Shown piece after piece: positions 22,301 to 33,852 of a stretch of DNA of 64,000 nt. The first letter of the stretch is position 1, and each line of letters starts with the position of its first letter. The position numbers and the translations under genes are program-made. Source of the DNA: Polymyxa betae. Lineage: Eukaryota > Endomyxa > Phytomyxea > Plasmodiophorida > Plasmodiophoridae. Below the pieces are notes generated by a model. The model saw nothing but the letters and a program-made list of their open reading frames with translations, was not told the DNA's origin and did not search any database. The stretch is taken from NCBI GenBank assembly GCA_003693705.1, contig RBZT01000323.1:1-64000 (forward strand). The letters run 5' to 3'.

Positions 22301-23619
22301 TTTTTATCAAACATGTTACATAATGTTGTCAGGCATTCTATGCGACATGCATAATTGAGGAATCGCGTACTCCTCTTCTTTGCCAAACATCGTTGTCTCA
22401 GAGTATTCGATGAAAAAGACGCTGTTGACTTGGCGAAATCTTTCAGCTGCTGATTTTGATGATGTCGAAAGAAGGAAGGAATTGAGTGACAGCAGTCAAC
22501 TGTATCGCTTTCTGTAATTCGTTTTCTGTCGAATTCGAAACGACGCTTAGAACCAATTTGGTATTTTGAATCGCAGTCCTATAGTAACCTTCGGGTGAGA
22601 GGGCAAGCAATGTGACATTATGAAGTGATCTGCCTTATACATACGTTTGTTCAAAACGATTCTAAGTTCCGACGTGGAGATAGTAGACCCTAGTTTTTCT
22701 ATTACAAAGGAAACGCTTAATTACGGAATGGAAACCTTCAGCACAAGGCGGTAAACGCTTAATTACTAGCAGAATAGCAATAATGCGACAGAGCTGATGT
22801 AGAGCAAAGGTGACAGCCATGTATAAACTGCATCATTCTGGTTCTGATTTCGAAGCAAATCTAAGCTTGGATTCGGCCGACATTTTGCTGACGGTTAGTT
22901 TTATCATTCGCGTTCGATGGTGGTCGTTTGCTAATCTCAACAGAATCACAAGCTGGCTCGAGCGCAAATTGGCGATGCCGACTGATCTGGTTTTATTAAT
23001 CGTGCGGTATGGAACAATAACGGAAAGAAATCGGTCGGCAAGCCCCATAATCATAGAATTATCATGAGTGGTTGAGCCACGGACTCCGGACGGAGTGCCG
23101 CCCACCTTGCTGAAGGGACGGTAACTAGGTAAGAACAATCCAACCCAATCTAATCCAAGCCCATATAATCCTGCATAAAGCCTGAATATCGTTATGTAGC
23201 AAGAACGAAAGACTCACAAAAAGTGACAGAAAAATAACTCTACAAACAACGTAACAGCGATAGCAAATCTATTCTTCAGTATCATTCAGCCCTGGGTTTG
23301 TTGGCAGAATATAAGGACTGGAATAATAATGTAGGCTTGAACTGATAACCAATGGATTCGCTGACCATACAAATCGGTGTCGGTTCGCAGCAGAAACGAT
23401 TGTTGGCGTTGTTCCAGCAACCACATGAACATAGAGTCTGACCAGCGAGGCAGGATCCTCCTGAGAATTAAGGCAGTAGAGAAGCACAGCCAATCCGATA
23501 TAAAACCTCAGGATACTGAGTGGAGATATTGCACTGATTTATTAGGAAGATGCACATATAGACGTTTGATACTTCAAGAATGGTTGACAAGGCAATACGC
23601 ATCAAGCCTGTAGTGACAC
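22301..23619. other. Gene-poor stretch, nothing recognised
   Basis: About 1.3 kb without a supportable gene. Overlapping open frames on both strands at 22810-23138 look like shadows of each other. The C-rich sequence at 23127-23175 (AATCCAACCCAATCTAATCC) is repetitive but irregular. An ORF at 23269-23493 (minus) has no recognisable features. Confidence 0.45.
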
Positions 23620-24156
23620 ATGATAGAGAAATCGCGTATGGATAATTTCTGGATAGAGACTACCTTGAATGCTGTAAGCATTATTAGCGCTGATATGGGT
23701 TATAAGCATTGCTGGGCTCCCAAACGTCGATGGACTCAGGCCGAATGGGACAGCATCATCAAGTTCGTTCGCGCTTCAATCAACGCTGCCAGCTGGGTTA
23801 GGATTGGAGACGCGTCGGGCGCGGAAGAATCCCAGCCGGTTATTCATCAGGATCGCATCGAGCTGAATGGAATCGGTGGAGACGGCTGTACGCCATTCAT
23901 TTTGCATCAAATCAGTTCTGATCCATTGGTAACTGTTTGAAAGCGTTTCACACCAGCTTTCTGATTGTCTTCTTTTGATGAATAGTCAGACATTCCTATC
24001 GTCAATCCGTTCAGCAGCGAATTCCATATGTGTAAAACCCGCTTGCACAAGTACGACGATCTTGTCACCGCAATTTTAGCCGGGGTTGCATATCTGGCTC
24101 CTGATAGCATTATAATCGAATCAGATGGTATGAATCTCACTCAAATCGACCCATAG
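23620..24156 (+). CDS. Unassigned small two-exon gene
   Basis: Exon 23620-23928 and exon 23986-24156 join in phase across a 57-bp GT-AG intron to give 159 residues starting at a true ATG. The protein is soluble and mixed: MGYKHCWAPKRRWTQAEWDS, DRIELNGIGGDGCTPFI, and in exon 2 IVNPFSSEFHMCKTRLH and DDLVTAILAGVAYLAPDS. Both exons look coding, with conserved-looking hydrophobic patterning, but I recognise no family. In-frame coding-like sequence continues for about 16 codons after the stop, so the ending may differ. Confidence 0.5.
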
Positions 24157-24306
24157 AGTTTACGAGATGCTTTAAAGGTGCCGAACGTAACTGGGAACAG
24201 GGCCTGAAGTTGGCGTCCAAAATCCTGGGTGAAACAGTCCCATTCCCAATCAAAACTGGAGTCGAACGTCCAACATAATAATAGTACAGTTTCGAGTTTT
24301 AATTTT

Positions 24307-26066
24307 TTAAGAAAGCAGGTTCTCTACTAGATCATCAGCATCATCGATTTCTCTTAGATATGTCCTTTGCTTGGTGCAACTCACCCATACCATCGTGCAT
24401 AGATATATCACCATGAACACAATGTTTGACAGGAACGTTAGACCTCCAATCAAAGGAATATTAGCAAACAAACTATTGTTGATCTGCCACAGCACTGATG
24501 TTGTGCAACCGTGTCCTACGTCCTCTAATTGGCAAGATCGTATGTTCCCTTCGAAATCGGCCGTTTGTTGGTTGCCAAACGTTGCATAATGAGGTGCAAG
24601 TACCAAGGTTTGAGAGTTGATGGCGAGTAAGAAAAAAATCATGAGCCAAACACCCATGAGCAAAGCGTTGTGCTTTGTTCTTCGGATCTTCATGCTATAA
24701 AGCTAGAGAGATCAATCAGTCGCCGATAACAATAGTTAGAGGCTTACCTTGATAAACAAGAATCGTACTCCTAAGTGAGAGAGACCGGTCAAGGTAGCAG
24801 CAAAGAGGTAGAACATCAACAAAGAAAAGAATATAAGATCAAGAGGAAAATTGTCAGAGGAAAAGAGCAATATCAGGCTAATGGGGTTGGCAAGTAGTTG
24901 ATTGCTTTCAAAACCACATCGAAATCCACATTCCGAGTTCATCACTTTGTCAACCATGCTTATGAGAAGAGAACAGATGATCAGAAAGGATAAACACCCT
25001 AGAAAGCATCCAGCCGCCCTGTTTAGAATTCTGCCAATCCATGAAACTCTTAGAGAACGTTGACGTGGAGTTGCTTGATCGCACACCAGCGCCAATTGTG
25101 ACTGACGATCGCGAAGCTTCGCAATCTCTAACAGCAGATTTTAGAATGCCATCAGTTCAAAGTGCTTGGTATGCCAAACCAAGTCTGTCTGATGGCGGCC
25201 AGAAACTCTCGGGGCGTGACATGTTTCTGGCTTGAAGTGTTTCGATTTCTGCGTTTATCTGTAGCAATTCACCGGTATGCCCAATGTATTCAATGCCAGT
25301 CCATGAAGGCTTGTTTCGTTGAAATAAAACCAAAGGTAGCTCTGCCAAACCATATGCCTATTTCAAATTGTCAGCAAGGCCTTTTGAGGACATAGATCGT
25401 CTTACTGTATACGTCGTATATCCAATCAGACCAACAGCCAGCATGAGGCCCATCAGAGTCGCAATCGCTGATTGTACACGTTCTGATCCAGTCTGACTGG
25501 CAAGTTTTTCAAAATTGGCGCATAAGATCACTAATGTCAGTGTCAAGGCAACTCCCAAAATGCCAAAACTGTATTTTCCAGCCCGCCAAGCTTGCGGAGC
25601 GATTTGGTTGCTTCCATCGTCTTCTTCATACAAGAAGTAGGCGAATGGCAAAAGAAAGAAAGCAAAGATTGCAAGCAGCAAATAAATTCCTGAACCAGCG
25701 TTATGTTAGATTCAATGAGACTTGTTTAAATACCATAGTAGAAAATTCTTATATCCCCCTGTGATTCGGTCATTGGCTGTTTTATAGTGAAAATATCAAT
25801 AGGCAATAGAAACCTGCAAACAGAAAGATTAACTGGAAAGCAGCAGAATGCAAATCCCAAACGCACATTGCGCAGAATGCAATAAACATCGCCAACGAAG
25901 CTATCGCTTTCGTTAAGACACCCTTCTCTGAAGGATCGATATGAAGCTGCACAAAGCAGATACTTGCGCCCAACAGCACCTGCAGTTACCATTGAGAAGC
26001 TGTTATAGCACACAGTAAAGTCGATACCGCAACAGCAGCGGTGCCGACGACCCAAACAAGCATCAT
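24307..26066 (-). CDS. LMBRD1: Lysosomal cobalamin transporter-like protein LMBRD1
   Basis: This multi-exon polytopic membrane protein matches LMBD1, which with ABCD4 exports vitamin B12 from lysosomes. Landmarks are an N-terminal segment MMLVWVVGTAAVAVSTLL, LLPIDIF, FAYFLYEEDDG, a second block with IGYTTYTVRRSM, a conserved FPLDLIFFSLLMFYLFAATLTG and LGVRFLFIK, then LVLAPHYATFG and an acidic tail (REIDDADDLVENLL), the same order as the human protein. The start at 26066 puts a membrane helix at the N-terminus; the join just after it (about 25970-26010) has alternative solutions. About nine membrane segments are visible. The gene suggests cobalamin handling. Confidence 0.83.
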
Positions 26067-26531
26067 GTTTGTTTGGTAGCTGGCGACAATCTGGTCTGAA
26101 GAATCTGTCCAATGTCCTCGGGGAGATTACCCTTAAGATATGATGAGCACTGAAGGGGGCCACGCCCGTTTGACGTTACACCGCAGCCTGATCAGACAGG
26201 GAAATTCTCGAGCTACGTTGCGATGGTCATGATCCAGCTAAAGGTAATAGTAGCAGTTGCTTCATTTGAGAGACAAAGCCAAGGGAATCCTGATTTCCTT
26301 GGATTTCTGGCGCATTTTCCAATTTTTGTTTGATGAACGTGTATGAAATCGACCGTTTTGAAGATTTTTGATCTGTACTAAGCGATTTTGTGAAATTCGT
26401 TGGAGTAGTATCTTTTGTTTCTGATGAACATTGGGTTTCATGATGCAGCAGTTGAGGATTTCCAGCGGGCGCACTTGACAGGATTGCAACTTCGAAATTG
26501 GGCAGAGTCGTTTCGGAAATGGATAGGCGAA

Positions 26532-26963
26532 ATGTCATTTGCTGCTGTAATCATTACAGTTGTCGCATTGTTGTCATTATCATCACCAGGAAATCCTGCT
26601 GATATCTTCTCATTGAAATGTTCCAAGACACATTCGTTCACAACTGTCTGTAAGCATCTTACGAAGGCGCCTGTAAATAAAGCTCAGCTTAGCGCGTTCG
26701 ATTTGGAGAGATTGATTATCAGCAAAACCAACCTGGGCTCTGCTGAATGCCGTCACAACTATCGCTCGTTTCTATGTACTGCTTTATCGGAACCGTGTAC
26801 TGAACTATTCGGGAATACAATCCCAATTTGCATGTCGATGTGCACAGACTATATCTCGTCATGCTACTATTTCAACTCGACAGAGGCTACAGATATCTGC
26901 AATGACAATCGCAAGGAACTCAACCTAGCCCTTCCTGACCAGCACTGCTACTCATCAAGATAA
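26532..26963 (+). CDS. Secreted cysteine-rich protein with Frizzled-like CRD
   Basis: A single exon of 143 residues. The ATG at 26532 gives a signal peptide (MSFAAVIITVVALLSLSS); the frame upstream is not convincing. The mature part has ten cysteines, with spacing like a Frizzled/sFRP cysteine-rich domain: CSKTHSFTTVC, CRHNYRSFLC, EPC, IPICMSMCTDYISSC and late single cysteines. There is no transmembrane helix, so it would be secreted. Fz-like domains occur outside animals, so this is not evidence of Wnt signalling. It is transcribed divergently from LMBRD1, 465 bp away. Confidence 0.6.
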   Translation: MSFAAVIITVVALLSLSSPGNPADIFSLKCSKTHSFTTVCKHLTKAPVNKAQLSAFDLERLIISKTNLGSAECRHNYRSFLCTALSEPCTELFGNTIPICMSMCTDYISSCYYFNSTEATDICNDNRKELNLALPDQHCYSSR

Positions 26964-27498
26964 GCAGCAACTACCTCTAACGTTAATAGATTCGTGATGA
27001 AAACATCCCTAACTGAATAATAAAGATTATTTGCAGATGCAGATGCCTCTTGGCAGACTGTCAGAAAGATCTCGATATTTGCTCGCCTGAAAGCGCCTCG
27101 GTTGCAGGCAACAGCCGCATCGAGTCGGATCTCATTCAATCCCAGCATTCTCACTGCTGGTCAATGTCGGTTCCACAAACACCGACTAACGCTGCATTTC
27201 ACAGACAAAACCGAGATGTTTTAGTCAACAAAATCAGCGCAACTAAATAGATGACTGTTTAGCGGGGTGGGCCCGCCCGTTTCTGCTCTCACTGCCCGAT
27301 ACAGAAGCGATATTCTGGGAACCGCTACCATTAATCCCATTGATCAATCACAGTCTCGCATATTGCACCATTCCGTTCTTCAGCCTCACATCTTTCTATT
27401 GTCATGCGATTTGTATAGAGTGGCCCCGAAAGTAGACATTTTTTTAATTCGGCTGGCCGATATTAGATTATAGAGACCCGTCTAACTAGCTAGAAATT
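26964..27498. other. Intergenic, nothing recognised
   Basis: An AATAAAG at 27019-27025 may serve as polyadenylation signal for the upstream secreted-protein gene. The open frames at 27050-27250 and 27267-27473 show no family similarity. Confidence 0.4.
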
Positions 27499-30337
27499 AT
27501 GGCTGGAGACAGTGGGCAGAAGCTCGATATGGGCATTGAAGCCAATCAGCTCGAGCTTATTGCCGTTATCACTATTATGGTCACGCTGCTCTTACACTAT
27601 GCTTCAGTAAAGCTCGAACAGGTCTGAGAGTATACTGTTTTTATAAATAATGTATTGGCGTGCTTCTTTTTATTCTTTTCGGCTGATAGGTTTATCTCAT
27701 ATTGTTGTCAGGTTCTGAAAAGGCATAAGCATTTATCAGAAATGCTACATCATTTATATCGAGAGCTGATGGTCCTTGGTCTAATCTCGTTCGGGCTGTT
27801 TGCTGTTGAAAAGCAAAAAGGATCGTCGTTCAGCCATGATACAAAGGAGATTTTCGAGAATATCCATATAATGGTGTTGAACTTTCAAACTTATCTCCAT
27901 CACGTTTTCTAAGCCTGCGAACAGATTTTTTTGATTGCATTTGCCTACACCGTTTTCACTGTGATATTAATGACGGTTTCCGTCCGAATATCAAAATTTT
28001 GGGATGGTGTTGAAGAACAAGACCATGATTATTACTTCAGGCTAAAAGCCCAGTTTGAAGATATTCGCGAAAAGTTCAAAAACATGGGCATTATCTCCAA
28101 GATATTCAGCGTATGCCTGCTGTTTAAGTATGTTCTCCATTAGCAAGTTTCTGCCTTTCGATAATATCCCGTCAGGCATTTTAAATTAGTTGAGCAAGTC
28201 TCATTCCACGATCTCAAGCTTCATTTTGTGCACTCAAACCATCTGCCCTCATCATTCTCCTTCGCCAGATACCTCCGTAAATGCAAGAGTCACGTCTTAT
28301 TGCAATTTGGAGATATTCATCCAGCTTGCTGGATGACTTTGATCATTATTTTGATGTGCGATATGCTGCTAAGAAATTCCATCGCCATTCCTCATGGTAG
28401 TTTGTCAATTGAGCTCAAATTTGGAACATACTGAATTGCTCTCAGATATCATGATTCGAATATGGCAGGTGACTTTGGTAGTTCTCGGGTTTCTTCTCTG
28501 TATCGTTCCCATCGCTGTGCTTGTTAAGACTCGAGCTATTCTCTCAGAAATCATGCTGCATCCAGAAATGATCGATTTCGACCCAGTTGCTGCCAGGTGA
28601 TGGTTTATCTCGTCGTGTTCGTCTCCCGGCTAAATTCTTTTTAGGTATTACATCGACCATTGGAGAGACTCGGAAGATGGGGCTCCAGAGCAATCGTTGT
28701 CGTACGCTTTTGCGGAGAATAGTGTCCAAGGAATTAACATCCATTTCACTGCCGAATCTGCTGCACGACAGGTTGCCAGAACCTTTCAAATAGACCATTG
28801 GGGCCAAAAAAGTGCACATTTGAATGTATGAGAAGCAACATTAACTGATTTCTCATCTAGATTCCAGTGAGTCTACTGTCCCAGCATTTCTAGCGAATCT
28901 GGATCCTGCTTGTCATCTGGAGCAGGACAACGATGCTACTCTGGGTGTCGATGAGCAGCCTCGGCTTGGCAGGGTCCAATCCGTGCGAAATGTCATGTTC
29001 CATCAAATGAATCTATTCTGGTTCAATTCCCATATCTTCATGCTGCGGTAAAGTCAATCTAATCTGCTGTTTAAATTAGTTCGCTTATTGTCTGACAGGC
29101 TGATGCAAGTCTGCCAGTTCTTAGCGGTTTGGTATTTTGCCATTCTGTTCCAATATCACGCACAGTTGATTGGCAAATACTATTTCATGTATCCTTTGGC
29201 TGCAAGTACGTATTTTACAATCTTGGCTGATATGCTATGTTGATCGTCTTGTTATAGTCCCACTGATTGTGCTTCTGACCTGCTTCTCTTGGACATTACC
29301 GGTTTATACGATTATTATCCATGTCGGTCAATTAGTTGATCTTGACATCGTCCTTGAAGCTCGAATGAAAGCATCAAGGCCAGCTCAGGTAACAGCTTCT
29401 CAATCGTCTATTCGATCATTTTAATTAGGGGCTTAGGACCTTACTACTGTGGTTGTTGCTCCAGCTCAATTAAGGCGAACATCGACGTTAATGCTCTTAC
29501 CTAGACGTGAGCGATTGAGGCTTCAGGTATCATCAACTCGGTTGCCGTTTCCCAACATTGACCATGTAATGCAGCTGTCGGTCATTGTATTTGGTGGCAG
29601 ATTCCAAATGGCATTATTCTGGGGCATCCTCATCCAGACCAGCCTGGTGCTCTTCTATTATTTCCCCTCGCTTTCTATTCATTCGTCGATTCCGTATCTG
29701 ACGCTTGTGATCCCGTCATTGTTTTTATTTGAAATGTAATCTTATCTTGTTATGCCGTTTGGCAATTCTAATTGTTGGTCTGCAGGGGTGCAAAATTCTA
29801 CGCTGCGGGTTACAAGTTCTTCAAGAAATCGCACATTGCGCTTTTCGACCTATTTATTGTCCTGTCTACGTTCGCTCTGTCAATTTTACAACTATGCATT
29901 GGTGTGGTGAGTCCTCCAGCTACAGCTATTGTGCTGTTGAGAGTATTCCAAATAATTCGTGCTTCTCGATATGGCAGAATTATGCGGCAGAACCAAGAAA
30001 GCATTTACGAAGGTAGTTACCGCTTGCAGACACTCATCCATCTATGTCGTTAAGAAATCTTTCTCTAGCTAAAATCGGACAAACCGAAATCGAAATGCAA
30101 ATGAAGCGTACGCTGGAGAATTTGGCTTCAGAGCCAAGCCAGCACCGGAAATGGGTTTCGACGGGTTCGAACTCGGACGGCGTCATTGTACAAGACGATT
30201 TCCTTCTCAGGAGGGCTCGAACGTTACCGGCTAGTAGTTCGCCTCAGGCTACCAGGGTTAAGAATTTCAAATTCTCGGCAGGAAATGAGAAGTTTGAGAT
30301 CCCGGTCCAGTCGTTCGTTGTTCGACCTGAGTTATAA
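27499..30337 (+). CDS. MLO-family membrane protein fused to a voltage-sensor domain
   Basis: About twelve exons encode some 740 residues. Residues 1-470 follow the seven-helix MLO plan: a helix near the start, RELMVLGLISFGLF, FENIHIM|IFLIAFAYTVF with VRISKFW, SFSFARYLRKCK before HPACWMTLIIIL, LFWFNSHIFMLR then FLAVWYFAILFQ, and TLPVYTIIIHVGQ. Residues about 530-650 form a second four-helix unit like an ion-channel voltage sensor: S1 MALFWGILIQTSLVLFYY, S2 with FEMGAKFYAAGYKFFKK, S3 ALFDLFIVLSTFALSIL, and S4 LLRVFQIIRASRYGRIMR with a basic residue at nearly every third position. No pore helices follow; a short coil and tail end the protein. Some exon joins (near 28390 and 29200) are approximate. 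MLO proteins have been linked to calcium influx. Confidence 0.72.
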
Positions 30338-30362
30338 ACTTAATATTTGTATCTACCATAAA

Positions 30363-30783
30363 TTAATTGTTCAATTTGAATTTGTGCTTGCACTTGAGAC
30401 ATTCGTAGAAGACCGTCTGACCTTCATCAGCCGATCGCGTCTGCATCGTGTAGAATGACAGCTCGAGGTGACCGCACTCAGGGCAATCTTCTTTCACGAT
30501 TGCCCTCGATTGAGATTCGTCAGCATTAGACAATACAATAGTGTCGGCATTCTTGGAAACAGATTGAGAATCTATCTGTTTAGCAACAGATAACACTGAA
30601 CAGATGCTCAATATCAACGACGACTGAATTTGTGGAAATAAAATTACGTTCCGAGCGGCAGAGAAAACCGCAATCGTAGCACGAGACGTTATCGTCATCA
30701 TCTGGTAACGACATAATCGAATGGCATGTTGGGCAAAATGAAGCAGTTGGAGAGAGTTGCTGGAAGGTCCACTTTAATGCCAT
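30363..30783 (-). CDS. RPA12: RNA polymerase I subunit RPA12
   Basis: Exons 30648-30783 and 30363-30571 (intron 76 bp) give 114 residues with two zinc ribbons. The N-terminal one has CPTC and CYDC, in [20 protein letters not shown]. The C-terminal TFIIS-like ribbon has CPEC and CLKC, with the catalytic acidic pair in [15 protein letters not shown]. This is RPA12 (POLR1H), the Pol I subunit that stimulates transcript cleavage. Length matches the family. The ATG at 30783 is chosen because upstream residues in the frame are not part of the fold. It converges on the MLO-VSD gene with 25 bp between stop codons. Confidence 0.9.
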
Positions 30784-31725
30784 CAGGATTTCAGCTGACG
30801 ATTGCTCAGAATCGATTGAGATCGCCAGTCCAACGACTCCGTGACGCAAAAATGATCCTTTGATTTTGGTTCCAATAAAGTTTTGTTACCTTTGTTGACC
30901 GCGAGCATTGAGGAATGCTTGTGATAGGTAGCTGTCTATCAGTATCTGAGATAAGTCTGACGTAAATATTCTGAATCGATTTCTGAGATTTAACGATATA
31001 ATACCGAGTCTCGATCTATTTTATGTCAGCGACGATTCGAGCGCGTCCATTCATAGCCATGGGCTCACGGCATCAAATTCGTCGCCATCTTGTAGCCGAA
31101 ACCGAACTGACAGGACGAGCGATAAGCTCAGCAGCGAGTCGTGTCCATTGTTAAACAACAAATCAGTTGTTGTTTATCAAGCGAAGCCTGGTAGAATTCT
31201 AACGGCAATAAAAAACCCATCTTCTGGCGTTTTGTGGTTTTGATGGTGGACTTTCAGAGAGGTTTTGATGATAGCGAAAGATAGCTCTCGCTTTATACAT
31301 TCAGTAATCTGCTCGCAACCGAGTTAAATCACGGAATTTTTTTCTAGTTTTCTGCTGATGGCGGAGGCTAGAAGAATCACGAAACGCGACCGATAATCCT
31401 CCAATGTTCCATACGTTTACGATCTCAAATTGGTAAATCTCAGCATTAACTAGATTGGTTTCATAGAAAGCGTCATTGCAAAACGAAACCTTCAACTTCA
31501 TCGAAACAGCATTATCGGGATACGGCCGTGGACCAGCATGTTTTACTATGCATATGGGAGCCCAATATCAGTACAATGAAGAGAGAGAGACAGTAACAAG
31601 ACTGAGGACGACAGCAGTCTGCTGGAGAGCTCCGCAGTAATCGCCTCCTTCAATCCGAGTGAGTGAAACATACTCACGCTTAACCATTCGCTCGGGGCGT
31701 CCTGCTGCCATTCCAGGCGGTCGCC
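30784..31725. other. Intergenic between RPA12 and LETM1
   Basis: This is the promoter side of both genes. Two small frames could be real but are unsupported: 31023-31154 on the plus strand (43 residues, basic, presequence-like) and 31301-31501 on the minus strand (66 residues from a true ATG). Neither matches a family. Confidence 0.4.
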
Positions 31726-33112
31726 ATGCTGTCCCGCTCCCTAATCCGGCCGCAGGCCCAAGTCGTCTACAACACGACGCTGCGCCTGCTGAGGACGTCG
31801 GCCACGATTAGGAGATCGCCGTTGGTCATGGCGTCCTACCATCATCCCTTACGATCGCATATCCTGTTCGCACAAGCAGCCAATCTGCATATCGTTCGGC
31901 GGTTTTCGTCCTCGTCCGATTCGTCGTCGGAAAAGCAAGGACGATGGGAGCAGGTTAAAGGCGTCTTGCGTCATTATTGGAATGGGTCCAAGCTGCTGGC
32001 TGCCAATGTATCGACGGCTGCAAAACTTGTTCGGAAATCGACTCTTGGCAAAAGACTGACTAGAAGAGAGAGAAGGTTATTGACATTAACAGCTGCTGAT
32101 GTCGCTCGTTTGGTCCCATTCGCCTTCTTTATAATCGTGCCTTTCATGTAAGCAATGTTGATAAGGTAATAGCTATTTTCCAAAAATAATTTTTTGTAGG
32201 GAACTTTTATTGCCCTTCGCCTTAATGTTGTTCCCGAACATGCTTCCATCAACGTTCGAGGACAAGAACAAGAAGGAAGAGAAGATGAAGAAGCAACTGA
32301 AGTTACGAATGGAAATGGCCCAGTTTCTGCAAGAGACGACAGAAATGATGGCGAAAGATCTTGAAAAGCGATCGACCGATTCCGAAGGCGTGAAAGACAA
32401 GGCCGAACGTCTCGTTCGTCTGCTTCAGCGCGTTCGCGAAGGGAAGTACATCACTAATGACGACCTGCACGAGTTGGCGTCGCTCTTCCAGGACGATTTC
32501 ACCTTGGAGCATCTCTCTCGAGATCAGCTTCTGAGTCTGTGCCGATACATGGGCATACCAGCGTATGGGCGAAACTCGCGACTTCAGTACGAGCTGATAA
32601 AGCGATTGGAGGAGATTCGCGAGGACGATCGCCTAATCATTGAAGAGGGCGGCATCAGTACTCTGACGCTGCCGGAATTACGAGCGGCTGCCCAGCATCG
32701 GGGAATGCAGGCCCTGGGTGTCGAAGAGCATGTTTTGAAGGAGAAATTACAGGGCTGGCTGGATCTGTCCTTGAATCAGGCTATCCCGCCTGCTTTGTTG
32801 ATTCTGTCCCGAATATTCACTCTCAATCAGGGCGAGAACCCAGCCAACCTCGAGATGATCAAGGATACGCTTGCGAATCTGGACGACAAGATCGTGGAAG
32901 AAGCCCTGGACGACCTAATCGACGACAACGCGCAGAAACTCGAGGACGTCAAATTCCAACTCGAACTACTGAAAGAAGAAGAAGCCGACGCACAGAGCAA
33001 AACACAGCAAGAGAAAGAACGGAAAGACGGCGACGATGACGACGACGACGAATGTGAACAAGTGGATGCCCAAGCTGATCAGAAATCAAGAGGAAAAACG
33101 AAAATCGAGTGA
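31726..33112 (+). CDS. LETM1: LETM1-type mitochondrial inner-membrane protein
   Basis: Exons 31726-32147 and 32200-33112 (52-bp intron) give 444 residues. An Arg/Ser-rich mitochondrial presequence (MLSRSLIRPQAQ...) leads to the LETM1 core: RRERRLLTLTAADVARLVPF, a membrane segment VPFAFFIIVPFMELLLPFAL, LFPNMLPSTFE, the ribosome-binding-domain helices with DQLLSLCRYMGIPAYGRNSR, LRAAAQHRGMQALGV and LQGWLDLSLNQAIPPALLIL. LETM1 sustains mitochondrial K+/H+ or Ca2+/H+ exchange and binds mitoribosomes. The acidic C-terminus has a run of aspartates; no canonical EF-hand is visible, unlike human LETM1. The exact start is secure (first ATG with presequence). Confidence 0.93.
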
Positions 33113-33852
33113 GTCCCGAGTCCTATTCTCCCTTTCGAAGGATTTTGGGATAGTGTCCAAGACAGAAAGGGAACATTGTAGAAGAATCTATTAGCAAGTA
33201 AAAGAGCTACGCTTTCCTATTGGAATTTTGTCCGATCTCGCTGATTTTTTTAATTCGGTCGATCATCTTCAGCCGTGCTCGATTTCCACCCACGCCAGTG
33301 TCATAGAAACGCCTATCTGCTCTTCCTCTTGTTGTTGTCGACAGTCGCTCACATTGCGACATGTTTTGCAGCATAGCTCTTCTACGTCCAGTTTGCTATC
33401 GCTTGCCCGTCATCCCATCCTTGTAGGTAAAGAACTCTGCATGATAGTATTCATGCAGTACTCCCTTTCTATTGATCTTCACCTGGAGAAGCAAGCCTTT
33501 TGTAGCTAAGAACGAACTAAATGCTGGTTTTGCTCAACCTTCCCTTCCATCAAAAACTGTTTAGCAAGTTACTGGCTAAAGTGATCTATTGACGAAAGGT
33601 CGGTGTCATTTCATCTTGACGAACCGAACTAATTATCACAGTCTATAGCCGGATATTTCACTGTGATTCAGGAATGCGAAGCGTTCTACGGTCTGAAAAC
33701 CGTAAGCTATGATCTACGTCTGCATAACAGGACTTCATTAGCACATTGGCAGCCACCAAATGGAACATTCTCGCCAGCTATTGTTTACTCAAAGATCTCT
33801 GAGTGGGATATAAGCAAGCTGCATAATGGTTTATGCTTTACAATTAAACAAC
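33113..33852. other. Intergenic between convergent LETM1 and TMEM147 genes
   Basis: No coding region was recognised. The frames at 33228-33509 and 33663-33926 are low-similarity, and the second overlaps the TMEM147 stop. A small hairpin (ACGGT-CTGAAA-ACCGT) at about 33690-33706 is probably chance. Confidence 0.45.

Noticed and set aside
23127-23175. Telomere-like AATCCAACCC repeats
   Set aside because: Units are irregular and only about 50 bp long; no array or chromosome-end context.
26227-26538. 103-codon minus-strand frame overlapping the Frizzled-like gene start
   Set aside because: Polar and low-complexity, no homologue, and it overlaps the opposite-strand signal peptide, so probably a shadow or promoter sequence.
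33690-33706. Hairpin ACGGT-CTGAAA-ACCGT as terminator or riboswitch
   Set aside because: Five-bp stem in a eukaryotic intergenic region; expected by chance.
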